Positions 26,876 to 36,626 of a DNA stretch of 64,000 nt are shown in pieces; the first letter of the stretch is position 1, and each line of letters starts with the position of its first letter. The position numbers and the translations under genes are program-made. Location: positions 124,001 to 188,000 of the forward strand of contig NZ_JBHUMY010000001.1 in assembly GCF_042685365.1 (NCBI RefSeq), in the 5' to 3' direction. Under the pieces are notes generated by a model. It was not told where the DNA came from and did no database searches. It saw only the letters and a program-made list of their open reading frames with translations. The stretch is from Paenibacillus_AP thailandensis. GTDB taxonomy: Bacteria; Bacillota; Bacilli; Paenibacillales; Paenibacillaceae.

Positions 26876-28174
26876 CTAAGACTTGACGCTCGTCTCGCTC
26901 CGAGTCAAACCGCCTTTCTCCATCGGCACAGCGGCTTCGAACGGCTGCCTGCCGGTTCCTCCGCATGCCGGACATCGCTCCGCATTCAGCTTCGCCGAAT
27001 TTTCCCGCGCTTTCTTGCGGGTCATTTCCAGCAGACCGAGCCTCGTCCATCCGACGACGGTGCACTTCGTGCGGTCCTGCTTCGTCCAATGCTCAAGACG
27101 GTGCAGTACCCGGTCGCGATTCTGCTCGAGCTCCATGTCGATAAAATCGATGACGATAATGCCGCCGACGTCGCGGACCCGCAGCAGCCTGGCGATTTCG
27201 TCCGCCGCCTCCATGTTCGTCCGGAAGACCGTATCCTCCAAATCTTTGCCGCCGGTAAACTTGCCTGTGTTGACGTCAATGACGGTGAGCGCCTCGGTTT
27301 CGTCCCATATTAAGCTGCCGCCGCTCGGGAGGCGAATGCTGGATTGGAAATCGGCGTACAGCTGGGCCGTGATCCCAAACGCGTCGAACATGGTTTCGTT
27401 CCCGTCCGGAGTGTAAAACGATAGCCTCCCGGCAAACGGAGGCGACATGTCTTCCAGCAGCTGCTTCAGCGTCTCGAATCTTGCGGGATCGTCAATCCAT
27501 ACTTCGTTTATATCGGCCGTCAAGCTGTCGCGGATAATCCGGCGCATGAGCCCGACCTCCCGGTGAATTTCGGCCGGCGCGGACGCCTTGCCCGCCGAAG
27601 CCGCAACGCGCCGCCACTGCCGCCTGAGCTGCGCAACATCCGCTTCAAGCGCTTCGAACGACGCTTCGCCCGCCGCCGTCCGCATAATAATGCCTTCGTC
27701 CTCGAGGCGAAGCTCCTCTCCCGCCGTACGGAGCCTCGCTCTTTCCTGCTCGTTTCCGATCTTTTTGGAAACGCCGACATAACCGGCCTTCGGCATATAG
27801 ACAAGGAACCGCCCCGGAAGCGCATAATGGGTCGTCACGCGAGCCCCCTTGCCGCCGATCGGCTCCTTCATGATTTGAACGAGCAACTCCTGCCCGGGAC
27901 GAACGAGCTGCTTAATATCGGGCTTGCGTTCCGATTGCTTGTCCATGTTGGGATGGAGAAGCTCGTCCACGTATAGAAACGCGTTTTTGGACAAACCGAT
28001 ATCCACGAACGCCGCCTGCATGCCCGGCAGCACGTTGACGACCTTGCCTTTATATATATTGCCCACGAGACCGCTGTGCTCCGAACGCTCCATGCCAAAT
28101 TCAATCAGCTTGCCGTCCTGGACGATAGCGGTTTGCAGCAGTTCGCCGTCGCCGTGCATCAACATTTGCTTCAT
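26876..28174 (-). CDS. rng: ribonuclease E/G family protein
   Basis: This 432-residue endoribonuclease probably processes rRNA and decays mRNA. It has an S1 domain (GLVGNIYKGKVVNVLPGMQAAFVDIG, about 36-120) and the RNase-E/G catalytic domain with DVNTGKFTG and the acidic IDFIDME segment. The C-terminal CPACGGTGRQ resembles the Zn-link of RNase E. B. subtilis lacks this gene, but Paenibacillaceae have it beside rplU. The start is ATG 28174, with AGGTGAG upstream. Confidence 0.93.
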   Translation of the reverse strand: MKQMLMHGDGELLQTAIVQDGKLIEFGMERSEHSGLVGNIYKGKVVNVLPGMQAAFVDIGLSKNAFLYVDELLHPNMDKQSERKPDIKQLVRPGQELLVQIMKEPIGGKGARVTTHYALPGRFLVYMPKAGYVGVSKKIGNEQERARLRTAGEELRLEDEGIIMRTAAGEASFEALEADVAQLRRQWRRVAASAGKASAPAEIHREVGLMRRIIRDSLTADINEVWIDDPARFETLKQLLEDMSPPFAGRLSFYTPDGNETMFDAFGITAQLYADFQSSIRLPSGGSLIWDETEALTVIDVNTGKFTGGKDLEDTVFRTNMEAADEIARLLRVRDVGGIIVIDFIDMELEQNRDRVLHRLEHWTKQDRTKCTVVGWTRLGLLEMTRKKARENSAKLNAERCPACGGTGRQPFEAAVPMEKGGLTRSETSVKS

Positions 28175-28316
28175 CCCGCGCACTCACCTGCCTTGCCTGT
28201 TTTCTTTCATTTTAGCATAAGCGCAAGCGGCTTTCGACGCCCTTCGGCTCAAAGCTTACGTTTGGCGGTGAAATATAAGACAGGAGCATCCGCATACCAG
28301 CCTTCCGTCCCCGGCA

Positions 28317-29201
28317 CTATGGCAAAAACAGTTCCAGAAGCGGCCGGTTCGGATTGCGTTCGGTCAGCAGGCGCTCGATAATTTGCTGCTCGGGCACCAC
28401 CTTTTCGACCGCGCCTCCGCGGCCTTTCAAATAGACGTAATGATAGCGGTCGCGCCAGAACTGCTTGGCGACCTGCATTAGCGTTTGCCTGCCTCCCGCG
28501 ACGATCGGGAGTGCCGCCGTTTCGCCGGCGAGCTTGGGCTCGGCCAGCCGCTCGCGGTGCATCAGAAACCGATAGAACAGGAACGGAATGTTGCGCGAAT
28601 AGGTCCAGTTCGTAAACCAAAGAAACAGACCGACCACGGCCAAATTCAGCTGGATGCCCCGAATTCCCGCGAGCGCGGGCACAACGGCGTAAAGGAGCAT
28701 CAGCGCGCTGCAGGTTAAGCTGATCCTGGCGCTCCATACCATCGTCGTATAGTAATTCAGAAGCTTGCTTAAACCTGCTTGCAGCAGCTTGCCCCCGTCC
28801 AGCGGATAAATCGGCAGCATATTGAACAGCCCGATCGCCAGATTCGCTTTGACGATAAATCCGGCCCAATCGGACTCCCACCACCCAAGCTGCCCCAGTC
28901 CCCATGCGGCAAGCCCCATCCAGGCGTTCTGCAGCGGGCCGGCAACGGCGACTATGGCGTCCTCCTTCGCGGAAACCCCGCTATGGTTATCGACCTCAAG
29001 CACGCCGCCGAACGGCAGCAGCTTCACTTCCCGCAGCTGCCAGCCGAAGCTTCTCGCCGCAACGACATGCCCGATCTCGTGGACGAGCACGATCAGAAAC
29101 AGCGTAGCCAGCTCGATTAAATAGCCGGTCAAAAAAGAAGCACCCATAATAAAGACGAACAGCGGATGTACCGACCAAACGATCCCTTTCCACTTAATCA
29201 A
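28317..29201 (-). CDS. spoIVFB: stage IV sporulation protein FB-like site-2 protease (M50)
   Basis: SpoIVFB is the intramembrane zinc protease that activates pro-sigma-K in the mother cell. The 294 residues carry HEIGH at 41-45 and the second zinc motif in LPIYPLDGGKL (Asp135), with about six membrane helices. A C-terminal CBS-like cytoplasmic region (240-290) is also as in SpoIVFB. It overlaps the M23 gene upstream by eight bases. Confidence 0.9.
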   Translation of the reverse strand: MIKWKGIVWSVHPLFVFIMGASFLTGYLIELATLFLIVLVHEIGHVVAARSFGWQLREVKLLPFGGVLEVDNHSGVSAKEDAIVAVAGPLQNAWMGLAAWGLGQLGWWESDWAGFIVKANLAIGLFNMLPIYPLDGGKLLQAGLSKLLNYYTTMVWSARISLTCSALMLLYAVVPALAGIRGIQLNLAVVGLFLWFTNWTYSRNIPFLFYRFLMHRERLAEPKLAGETAALPIVAGGRQTLMQVAKQFWRDRYHYVYLKGRGGAVEKVVPEQQIIERLLTERNPNRPLLELFLP

Positions 29202-30132
29202 GCGGAATCACGTCCGCCGGATCCACATACCGGCCGCCCTGCTTTACGGCAAAATACAGCAGGCTCGGTTCTTCGCCTTGCGCCTGTCCGATGTTTCCGA
29301 TCGGGTCGCCCGCCTCCACCCAATCATCCTTCTTAACGGTTGCGCCCGCCAATTTGCCGTAAACCGTCATTCTACCGTTCGTGTGCTGGATGACGATCGT
29401 GATGCCGCCGGTGCCTTCCCCTCCGTTCGTCACTTGCGCGATACGTCCCGTCTGAACGGCGACAACCTGCTCTCCGGATTCCCCCGCCAATTCGATGCCG
29501 CTCAGCAGCTCCGCGAACGTCTTGACCAATACGCCGGACCGAAGCGGTTCTACGACCGGCTGCTTCACGGTTCCGTCGACCAGCTCGGCGGGCTGCTCTT
29601 TGCTTTCGAAGATCGGAATAAACGAAGGCGCTCCGGCGAACGTCTCCCGATACCATGCGGCCGCGGCCTCGAAATCCATCGGCTCGGTCATCGCTTCTTC
29701 AATCCACTCCCGGCTCCCGTCCAGCCACGGCAAATCGTAGCGGAATACGGCCCATATGGCCGCAAAAAGAAGCAAAGCGGCCGCAGCCTTCCAGCGCAGA
29801 CCTTTCCAGAACGCTCCGCCCTCCGTTCCCCTATCGGAGCCCGGCGGGTCGTACCGGTCCGAGTATGCGCCGTTCCAATCGCTCCTGTTCCACGTTCCGA
29901 GCCAAGGATTCGGGTTCGCTTTCCATTCCTTCTCCGGGTCGGGCTCGTCCGTCAAGTCCGGATGACCGTAATTCGATAACCGGTCGAACTGCACGCTCTC
30001 GTCGTAAACCGGCTCATGGACGGGCGAACGATGCCGGAACGGATCCCGTTTCCGTTCAGCGCGTTGCTGCTCTTCCAGCAGTTTCCTGATTTTATCTTGC
30101 CGCCTTTGTCGGATGGCGTCTTTCGTATTCAT
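29194..30132 (-). CDS. spoIVFA: SpoIVFA-like M23 domain protein
   Basis: The 312-residue protein has a long charged cytoplasmic N-terminus (1-108), one membrane helix (WKAAAALLLFAAIWAVF) and a C-terminal LytM/M23 domain (about 190-310). In B. subtilis SpoIVFA anchors and restrains SpoIVFB, and SpoIVB cleaves it. The M23 zinc ligands look incomplete (no clear HxH), fitting a regulatory rather than an active peptidase. Confidence 0.85.
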   Translation of the reverse strand: MNTKDAIRQRRQDKIRKLLEEQQRAERKRDPFRHRSPVHEPVYDESVQFDRLSNYGHPDLTDEPDPEKEWKANPNPWLGTWNRSDWNGAYSDRYDPPGSDRGTEGGAFWKGLRWKAAAALLLFAAIWAVFRYDLPWLDGSREWIEEAMTEPMDFEAAAAWYRETFAGAPSFIPIFESKEQPAELVDGTVKQPVVEPLRSGVLVKTFAELLSGIELAGESGEQVVAVQTGRIAQVTNGGEGTGGITIVIQHTNGRMTVYGKLAGATVKKDDWVEAGDPIGNIGQAQGEEPSLLYFAVKQGGRYVDPADVIPLD

Positions 30133-30275
30133 CTCTCGCCTTCCTCCTCCGCAATTAAAGTTTAAGCTCTGCTAAGCCGAAACGTTCGCGATAAGCTTGT
30201 TCTTCCTTCATGCTTATGAGGAGGAGCGGACAACTATTCATGCCGGGAGGCGCGAGATCAACCTCTTATCAGTAA

Positions 30276-30317
30276 ACAAAAAGCAGGCGGACAAGAAAGT
30301 CTTGTTCCGCCTGCTTT
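30276..30317 (-). terminator. terminator after rodA
   Basis: AAAGCAGGCGG (30280-30290) pairs with CCGCCTGCTTT (30307-30317), with an inner ACAAGA/TCTTGT; TTTGTTT follows on the minus strand. Confidence 0.8.
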
Positions 30318-30335
30318 CGTCTATGACGCTAATGG

Positions 30336-31484
30336 CTAATCGGCCAGCTCATACACTTCCTGATGCGCCCTGATACTGAACACAATACCGATGCACAGCA
30401 TATTCAGCAGCAAGGACGTGCCGCCGTAGCTGATAAACGGCAATGTTATGCCGGTTATCGGCATAAGGCCGATCATCATGCCGATATTTTGGAAAATTTG
30501 GAATACGTACATGGACGCGATCCCAATAACAATATAAGAAGCCCGCCTGTCGTAGCATTGATAAGCAATCATAATAATGCGGTAAATAAGCAGAAAATAA
30601 AGCATCAACAACACGGCCGCGCCGGTAAAACCAAATTCCTCGCCGATGACGACAAAGATGGAATCCGAATACGGATAAGGAATAAAGCCGCCTTTTTTCA
30701 TATCGCCCTGCATATAACCGTCCCCGCTTAATCCGCCCGATCCGATGGCGATCTGGGCGTTTTGCGATTGGTGCTTATCGTCGGCCGACGCTTCTTCCGG
30801 GTTGATAAACGTGTTGATCCGGGCATACCAGTGTTCTTTGTCGTGATCGGTCAGATAGTCTTTAATATTTTCGTTGAAGACGGTAAACAGCGTAACGAAG
30901 AGGACGATTCCCGCTACGACCGCGGCCAAGCCGATTAGCACGTGCGTATATTTGACGTTTCCGATCCATAGCATTCCGAGCAAAATAACCAAATAAATAA
31001 TGGCGTTGCCGAGGTCCGGCTGAATCATGACGAGCATAAACGGAACAAATACGAAAGCTCCGATCGGCACGATATCCTGCACAAAATTAAGTTTGTCTCC
31101 TTGCTTTCGCCCCAGCAAATAAGCTACGCCGACAATAATGACGATTTTGACCGCTTCCGCCGGCTGGAAGGACAACGCTCCAAGCCTGAACCAGCCTGTA
31201 GCTCCGTTAATATTGCTGCCCGCAAAAAATACGAGCACCAGCAAAACGATGCCTATCCCGTACAGCACATGCCACAGCTTAAGCAAAACCCGATAATCAA
31301 ATACGGTCGCCATGACGGCTAAAAGCAGGCCGACCGCATAAAATATGACCGTTCTGACATCCGTATTGGCGTAATTGCTGCTTTGGCCGTCGATCGCGCT
31401 ATGAATCGAAATGACGCTGATACACATCAAACATAACAAAATGACGAATATGCCCCAGTCAATCTTTTTTAGTTTGTTAAGCAC
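30336..31484 (-). CDS. rodA: FtsW/RodA/SpoVE family peptidoglycan glycosyltransferase
   Basis: This SEDS-family polymerase has 382 residues and about ten membrane helices. Family stretches: FQPAEAVKI (with the conserved Glu-rich turn), MIQPDLGNAIIY (catalytic-type Asp), EEFGFTGA and the C-terminal GITLPFISYGGTSLL. It is 8 bases after minD, in a cell-shape cluster with minCD and mreBCD, so RodA (elongation) is preferred over FtsW or SpoVE. Confidence 0.88.
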   Translation of the reverse strand: MLNKLKKIDWGIFVILLCLMCISVISIHSAIDGQSSNYANTDVRTVIFYAVGLLLAVMATVFDYRVLLKLWHVLYGIGIVLLVLVFFAGSNINGATGWFRLGALSFQPAEAVKIVIIVGVAYLLGRKQGDKLNFVQDIVPIGAFVFVPFMLVMIQPDLGNAIIYLVILLGMLWIGNVKYTHVLIGLAAVVAGIVLFVTLFTVFNENIKDYLTDHDKEHWYARINTFINPEEASADDKHQSQNAQIAIGSGGLSGDGYMQGDMKKGGFIPYPYSDSIFVVIGEEFGFTGAAVLLMLYFLLIYRIIMIAYQCYDRRASYIVIGIASMYVFQIFQNIGMMIGLMPITGITLPFISYGGTSLLLNMLCIGIVFSIRAHQEVYELAD

Positions 31485-31492
31485 AGCTTAAA

Positions 31493-32284
31493 TCATCCTA
31501 TTCCCAGAAACTTGCGGAACCGTTTGAAAGCGCCGGTCTTCTCTTCCAGCTGCATCAAAGGAACCATGTCCCCAAGAATGCGTCTCGCAATGTTCCGGTA
31601 TGCGATTGATGCCCGGGAGGAAGGATCCATAACCGTCGGTTCGCCGGCGTTCGCCGATTTAATGACCTTCTCATCATCCGGCACAATACCAAGCAAGTCA
31701 ACCGCCAGTACTTGGCATATTTCGTCTACGTCGAGCATCTCTCCGCTTTTGACCATTGTCGGCCGAATGCGGTTAATGACGATTTTGGATGCGAGCTTTT
31801 CTTTTTCCAACAGTCCGATAACCCGATCCGCGTCGCGCACGGCCGCATTTTCCGGCGTCGTTACGACAATGGCGCGGTCGGCGCCGGCAATGGCGTTCCG
31901 GAAGCCGTGCTCGATGCCCGCCGGGCAATCGATGATGACATAATCGAAATCCTGTTTGAGCTCCAGCACGATATCTTTAACCTGCTCGGGCTTGACGTCG
32001 TCTTTATCCTTCGTTTGAGCAGCCGGCAGCATGTACAATTCCTCGAACCGTTTGTCCTTGACAAGCGCCTGATTAAGGCGGCATCTTCCTTCCGCAACGT
32101 CAACCAGATCGTAGATAATCCGGTTTTCGAGTCCCATGACCACGTCCAGATTGCGCAAACCGATATCGGTATCCACCATGCATACTTTTTTGCCCAGCAA
32201 CGCGAGCGCGGTACCGAGATTGGCCGAAGTGGTCGTTTTGCCGACTCCGCCTTTGCCCGAAGTGATTACTATCGCCTCTCCCAT
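31493..32284 (-). CDS. minD: septum site-determining ATPase MinD
   Basis: MinD recruits MinC to the membrane to block polar division. The deviant Walker A SGKGGVGKTTTSANLG lies near residue 10, and the family segments DTDIGLRNLDV and DCPAGIEHGF follow. The C-terminal GAFKRFRKFLGIG is the amphipathic membrane-targeting helix. The start ATG 32284 has AAGGAG; the upstream in-frame start has no site. Confidence 0.97.
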   Translation of the reverse strand: MGEAIVITSGKGGVGKTTTSANLGTALALLGKKVCMVDTDIGLRNLDVVMGLENRIIYDLVDVAEGRCRLNQALVKDKRFEELYMLPAAQTKDKDDVKPEQVKDIVLELKQDFDYVIIDCPAGIEHGFRNAIAGADRAIVVTTPENAAVRDADRVIGLLEKEKLASKIVINRIRPTMVKSGEMLDVDEICQVLAVDLLGIVPDDEKVIKSANAGEPTVMDPSSRASIAYRNIARRILGDMVPLMQLEEKTGAFKRFRKFLGIG

Positions 32285-32296
32285 GCTCAACACTCC

Positions 32297-32953
32297 TTAA
32301 ACGTAAGTTGAATGGCCGCGCAGCCGGTAAAGCTGAGTCATCTTGTCGATATGCATCTGGCCATCCTTCAAAAAAGCGAACTCCATCGCGGAATCCCCCG
32401 TCATCCACTCCTCGGGAGGCCTGCTGATCACATCCGCGATTCGGAGTTGGGTCGGCCGCATTAGCGAAGCGGCGATGATGACGTCCGTACGCCCGTTGCA
32501 TCCGGCGTGCGCCATGCCGCGAAGGGCGCCGACCACATAAATGTCGCCCGTGCAAATGACGGTTCCGCCCGGGTTCAAATCGCCGGCCAGCAGCAAATCG
32601 CCGTCATGCTCGATCGTCTGACCCGAACGGACGATTCCCGTAAACACTTTCCAGCCGCTCTGATCGTTATGTTTCGTCCCGTTCTCCGCTTCCGATTCGA
32701 TGGACTGAACCATTAAGTTCCCTTGCGTGCGAATGATGGACCGGATCCGTTCCTTGTCTTCCTCGTCCAGCCGCCTTTCGCCAAGCTTGACCTGCACATG
32801 CACGAGAGGTCCGGTCAGCAGCTGCTGATGCGTCTTCTCCAGCTTGTACTGAAGCTCGTCGAGCAGAACGGAAAATTCGCACTGATCGTCAAGAAGGAAC
32901 ACGAGACCTTCTTTAACCCCTTTGATGATAATATGCTGCTTCTCGGCCACCAC
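32297..32953 (-). CDS. minC: septum site-determining protein MinC
   Basis: MinC inhibits FtsZ polymerisation. The 218 residues comprise an N-terminal FtsZ-acting domain (1-105) and a C-terminal beta-helix (VRSGQTIEHDGDLLLAGDLNPGG, GDIYVVGALRGMAHAG) that dimerises and binds MinD. It begins with GTG and lies 12 bases before minD. Confidence 0.95.
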   Translation of the reverse strand: MVAEKQHIIIKGVKEGLVFLLDDQCEFSVLLDELQYKLEKTHQQLLTGPLVHVQVKLGERRLDEEDKERIRSIIRTQGNLMVQSIESEAENGTKHNDQSGWKVFTGIVRSGQTIEHDGDLLLAGDLNPGGTVICTGDIYVVGALRGMAHAGCNGRTDVIIAASLMRPTQLRIADVISRPPEEWMTGDSAMEFAFLKDGQMHIDKMTQLYRLRGHSTYV

Positions 32954-33131
32954 TGTCCCTCCCCAACATTAACCATTCTTGCAGCACAAGGTCAAATCCT
33001 GCTTTAAGGCTCGGATCACTCGCGAAAGGCGGGAGCTTGTTTGCTTGCCGTTTCGACTCCAACACACCCGCAAACAGCTAGAAACGGGCCGTATCGGGCT
33101 TCGGCAGCCGACGGCTTCTTTAGGCTGGTCG

Positions 33132-33656
33132 TCAAGCTTCCTCCTTGTCCGGGTTTTTCTTGGCGTCCGCCTCAAGGAACCTTCTGAGAGGCACATAGAC
33201 GAGCAGCGCAAAAGCAAGCTGCAGGAACAAGCTGGGCAATATATGATCCAGCAAAGCCCACGCGTAAGTTTCCGTAGAAATACGGAAAGCATAATAAATG
33301 CCGTACATAACCGAATCATAAACGATGTAGTTGATTCCGATAACGGAAAGCGCAGCGAGCAGCGTGCAACGCTTGTTCTCCAAAAGGACGCCGGTGTAAT
33401 AACCGAGCAAGCCCGTTACGAACGCCCCGGGGCCGATCATATGGCCGAAGTAAACGACGTCCTGCAGCAGGCCGAAGCCCGCACCTAGCAAAAGCGCACG
33501 ATGCCGGTTGCTGTATAACGAACAAAAAATAACGACGACAAACACAAAATGAGGAACGATTCTCGACGTGTAGCCGGCCGGAATGATCCACGGCATTACG
33601 GTGCCCTCGACGATAAACAGAAGGAGCATAAAGCCGATCAGCTTGTTGATGCTCAT
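33132..33656 (-). CDS. mreD: rod shape-determining protein MreD
   Basis: MreD is a 174-residue protein with five to six membrane helices and part of the elongasome. The sequence is weakly conserved; the call rests on hydrophobicity (ALLLGAGFGLLQDVVYF is typical) and on its place after mreC, with a four-base overlap (ATGA). The 178 bases that follow before minC hold no clear gene. Confidence 0.9.
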   Translation of the reverse strand: MSINKLIGFMLLLFIVEGTVMPWIIPAGYTSRIVPHFVFVVVIFCSLYSNRHRALLLGAGFGLLQDVVYFGHMIGPGAFVTGLLGYYTGVLLENKRCTLLAALSVIGINYIVYDSVMYGIYYAFRISTETYAWALLDHILPSLFLQLAFALLVYVPLRRFLEADAKKNPDKEEA

Positions 33657-34537
33657 TCGGCGGCATCCCCCGTTTCAGGCATTTGAACGACAAATACCTG
33701 CGTCAAATGCTCGAAATCGGCGGACATTTTAACGGAAGCCGTGTTGGTCAATCCGAAATCGCCCACTTGCTTGGACTCGACCGTGCCGATCACGAGTCCT
33801 CGCGGATACACATTGCCAAGTCCCGACGTAATGACGGTATCGCCTACGGCCATCTTGTCGTTTTCGGGAATTTTGGTCATGACGAGCATGCCCGATTCAT
33901 TGTCGTAACCGCTAATGATGCCAAAAGATTCGTCCTGGCGGCCCATGATGGTCGCCGCGATCAGGTTCGACGTCGGCGACGTCTCGTCCAGCTCCGTAAT
34001 CGGCGTCACCGTTGCGGTGTACGGCCTTACTTCGTCGACAATACCGACGAGACCGTCTACCGTCGTCACGGCCATGTTTTTCTTAATGCCGTTCTTCGAG
34101 CCCAGGTTGATGACAAGCGTCTGGCTGTTGGCGTCGTTATTGACCGCAACGACCTGCGCGATCAAATAATTGTAGTCGTACATTTTTTTCTGCTGCTCGG
34201 TGAAGCCAAGCGCTTCTTGCAATTCCCTGTTCTCTTGCTCGACCCAGTTGTAATGAATTTTGTCTCTGGCATACGCAGCCGCCGTCTGGCGGAGCTGCTC
34301 GTTCTCTTCATAGATCGTGCGGAGGTTGGCAATATCCTCAAAGAAGCCCGCTATCGACGCAGCGGGCTTGTAAAACCATTGTTGAACGGTACCGAACGCA
34401 TCCCCGAGAAATTTCTCGGGCCAAGTCAGCTCCTTTCGGTCGCTCAACGAAAATCCGATAATCGCGATGAACAGAATAAACCCGGTCATAAGCATGAATA
34501 CACGCTTATTTCTAAGCAGCCTAAACAGCTCGATCAC
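33653..34537 (-). CDS. mreC: rod shape-determining protein MreC
   Basis: MreC is a bitopic protein of 294 residues: an N-terminal membrane helix (VFMLMTGFILFIAIIGFSL), a coiled coil (about 68-110, NLRTIYEENEQLRQTAAAYARD region) and a beta-rich extracellular domain (GSKNGIKKNMAVTTVDGLVG). It links MreB to cell-wall synthases. It lies 36 bases after mreB. Confidence 0.95.
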   Translation of the reverse strand: MIELFRLLRNKRVFMLMTGFILFIAIIGFSLSDRKELTWPEKFLGDAFGTVQQWFYKPAASIAGFFEDIANLRTIYEENEQLRQTAAAYARDKIHYNWVEQENRELQEALGFTEQQKKMYDYNYLIAQVVAVNNDANSQTLVINLGSKNGIKKNMAVTTVDGLVGIVDEVRPYTATVTPITELDETSPTSNLIAATIMGRQDESFGIISGYDNESGMLVMTKIPENDKMAVGDTVITSGLGNVYPRGLVIGTVESKQVGDFGLTNTASVKMSADFEHLTQVFVVQMPETGDAAE

Positions 34538-34573
34538 CTGCCCGTTCCATGTCCGCTTCCCCCTCGGACGGCA

Positions 34574-35605
34574 TTAGCGCTTACGGGAAGACGAGCCGCC
34601 TTTATTTTTGAACAGATGGATATGGTCAAGCGAGCGTCCCGTTCCGATCGCCACGCAATCGAGCGGATTGTCGGCGACGATAACCGGCATGCCGGTCTCG
34701 CGCGACAGCAGCTTGTCCAGATTGCGAAGCAGCGCTCCGCCGCCCGTCAACACGATGCCGCGGTCCATAATATCGGCCGACAGCTCCGGCGGGCATTTTT
34801 CCAGCGTAATTTTTACCGCGTCCACGATCGCATTAACGGTGTCGGTCAGCGCCTCCGTTATTTCGTCGGACGTAATCGCAAGTGTTTTCGGAAGGCCCGT
34901 TACGAGGTCGCGTCCTCGAATTTCCATCGATTCAGGCTGATCGAGCGGAAGGGCGGAGCCGATTTCCATCTTCAGCTGCTCGGAAGTTCTTTCGCCGATC
35001 ATCAAATTGTACATCCGCTTTACGTATTGGATAATAGCTTCGTCCATCTCGTCGCCGGCCACGCGAATCGAACGGCTCGTCACGATGCCGCCGAGCGAAA
35101 TCACCGCTACCTCCGTCGTGCCGCCGCCGATGTCGACGACCATGCTGCCCGTCGGCTCCCATACCGGCAGATCGGCTCCGATCGCAGCCGCAAACGGCTC
35201 TTCGATCGTATAAGCTTCTCGGGCGCCCGCTTGCTTCGCCGCGTCTTCCACGGCGCGCTTCTCTACCGCTGTAATGCCCGAAGGGACGCACACCATCACG
35301 TTCGGATGCTTCGGAAACAGCGAGCGCTGTTTCTGCGCTTGGCGGATAAAGTATTTGATCATCGTTGCCGTCGTGTCGAAATCGGCGATAACGCCGTCCT
35401 TCATCGGACGTACCGCGCGGATATTGCCGGGCGTTCTGCCGATCATCTTCTTTGCGTCTTCGCCTACGGCCTCGATCGTTTTCGTATCTGTACGCAGGGC
35501 GACCACGGAAGGCTCCCTGACCACAATTCCTTTGCCTTTAATAAATACGAGCGTATTCGCTGTCCCTAAATCAATACCCAAATCCTTCGAAAAACCACCA
35601 AACAT
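34574..35605 (-). CDS. mreB: rod shape-determining protein MreB
   Basis: MreB is the bacterial actin that guides sidewall synthesis. The 343 residues have phosphate-1 LGIDLGTANTLVF, phosphate-2 VVDIGGGTTEVAV and the adenosine motif LTGGGALL. The C-terminal KNKGGSSSRKR tail is basic. The start ATG 35605 has a GAAGGGAG site, which is better than the frame's earliest start. A promoter lies at 35641-35670, inside the end of radC. Confidence 0.97.
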   Translation of the reverse strand: MFGGFSKDLGIDLGTANTLVFIKGKGIVVREPSVVALRTDTKTIEAVGEDAKKMIGRTPGNIRAVRPMKDGVIADFDTTATMIKYFIRQAQKQRSLFPKHPNVMVCVPSGITAVEKRAVEDAAKQAGAREAYTIEEPFAAAIGADLPVWEPTGSMVVDIGGGTTEVAVISLGGIVTSRSIRVAGDEMDEAIIQYVKRMYNLMIGERTSEQLKMEIGSALPLDQPESMEIRGRDLVTGLPKTLAITSDEITEALTDTVNAIVDAVKITLEKCPPELSADIMDRGIVLTGGGALLRNLDKLLSRETGMPVIVADNPLDCVAIGTGRSLDHIHLFKNKGGSSSRKR

Positions 35606-35640
35606 GTTAATACTCCCTTCTAAATGCGACAATCCCTTTT

Positions 35641-35670
35641 ATTATATTACATATATCCGTGTTCCTTCAA
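35641..35670 (-). promoter_or_regulatory. probable mreB promoter
   Basis: TTGAAG (35665-35670) and TATAAT (35641-35646) are 18 bases apart on the minus strand, overlapping the last codons of radC, about 36 bases before the mreB start. Confidence 0.6.
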
Positions 35671-36336
35671 ACTTACAAAACGTCCGTCGCCGATGACAAG
35701 ATGATCCAGCACTTCGATGCCGACAAGCTCCCCTGCTTCCATGAGCCGCTTCGTTAAACCGATGTCTTCGGCGCTTGGCGTAGGATCGCCGCTAGGATGA
35801 TTATGTACGCAGATGAGCGATGCGCTGTTATGCTTAATGGCCGCCCGAAACACTTCTCTCGGATGAACGAGCGATGCGTTTAGCGTGCCGATCGACAATG
35901 TTTCCCGGGCAATAATGTGGTTTTTGGTATTGAGGAACAAGCATACGAAATGCTCCTTCTTCAGCAGCCTCAAGTCTTCCATTACGCAATCCGCGGCGTC
36001 TTGGGGCTTGCGGACGGTGACCGGCTTGCCGGAGCCGCTTCTGGACACTCTTCTGCCCAGTTCGATTCCGGCCCGCAGCTGCACCGCCTTGGCAGGACCG
36101 ATGCCGCGGATCGCTACAAGCTCGTTTAAGCTCATATCGACCAGATTGTGCAAGCTTCCCGCTTCCTTCAGAATGCGGGAGGCCAGATGCACGGCCGATT
36201 CCCGTTTCGTTCCCGTGCGAAGCAATATCGCGATCAATTCGGAATGGCTTAACGCTTCTGCCCCATATCGCATCATGCGCTCTCTTGGACGTTCATCATG
36301 GGGGACATCGCGCAGCGTATAGCTATGCGGCTCCAT
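35647..36336 (-). CDS. radC: RadC family JAB-domain protein
   Basis: The 229-residue protein has an N-terminal helix-hairpin-helix (AIRGIGPAKAVQLRAG, about 75-90) and a C-terminal MPN/JAMM domain with the metal motif HNHPSGDPTPS (His178, His180, Asp187-type). The family was once linked to DNA repair; its real role is unclear. It lies between maf and mreB, as in B. subtilis (ysxA). Confidence 0.95.
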   Translation of the reverse strand: MEPHSYTLRDVPHDERPRERMMRYGAEALSHSELIAILLRTGTKRESAVHLASRILKEAGSLHNLVDMSLNELVAIRGIGPAKAVQLRAGIELGRRVSRSGSGKPVTVRKPQDAADCVMEDLRLLKKEHFVCLFLNTKNHIIARETLSIGTLNASLVHPREVFRAAIKHNSASLICVHNHPSGDPTPSAEDIGLTKRLMEAGELVGIEVLDHLVIGDGRFVSLKEHGYM

Positions 36337-36487
36337 GCCCCTTTTCCTCCGTCTTTATCTCATATTCATAGAAATAATCATTGTTATCATCAGTCCGGTT
36401 TATGAAAGCTGCGGACCGTTTCTCTCGTTTTTAGCGGAAACACAAGCCATGTATCTGAAGTATAACGGATTTAATCCGGCTTGTTAC

Positions 36488-36626
36488 TTAAAAAACATTA
36501 ATGTTGTAGCGTTCAAGCATATCGGACAACAGCGATAGCGGCAGTCCCACCACGTTAAAGTAGCAGCCGTCGATCCGGTCTACGATCGTCGAACCGTAAC
36601 CTTGAATGCCGTAGCCTCCAGCCTTG
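36488..36626 (-). pseudogene. maf: 3' fragment of maf (nucleoside triphosphate pyrophosphatase), split by the island
   Basis: Reading on the minus strand gives KAGGYGIQGYGSTIVDRI, then DGCYFNVVGLPLSLL, ending ...NINVF and TAA at 36488. This is the conserved C-terminus of Maf, a house-cleaning nucleotide pyrophosphatase. The expected upstream part is missing and foreign DNA begins at about 36615-36626. The 5' part should lie beyond the right edge of the window, at the other end of the island. Confidence 0.85.

Noticed and set aside
33683..35569. 628-codon plus-strand frame over mreC/mreB
   Set aside because: Antisense to mreB with intact actin motifs.
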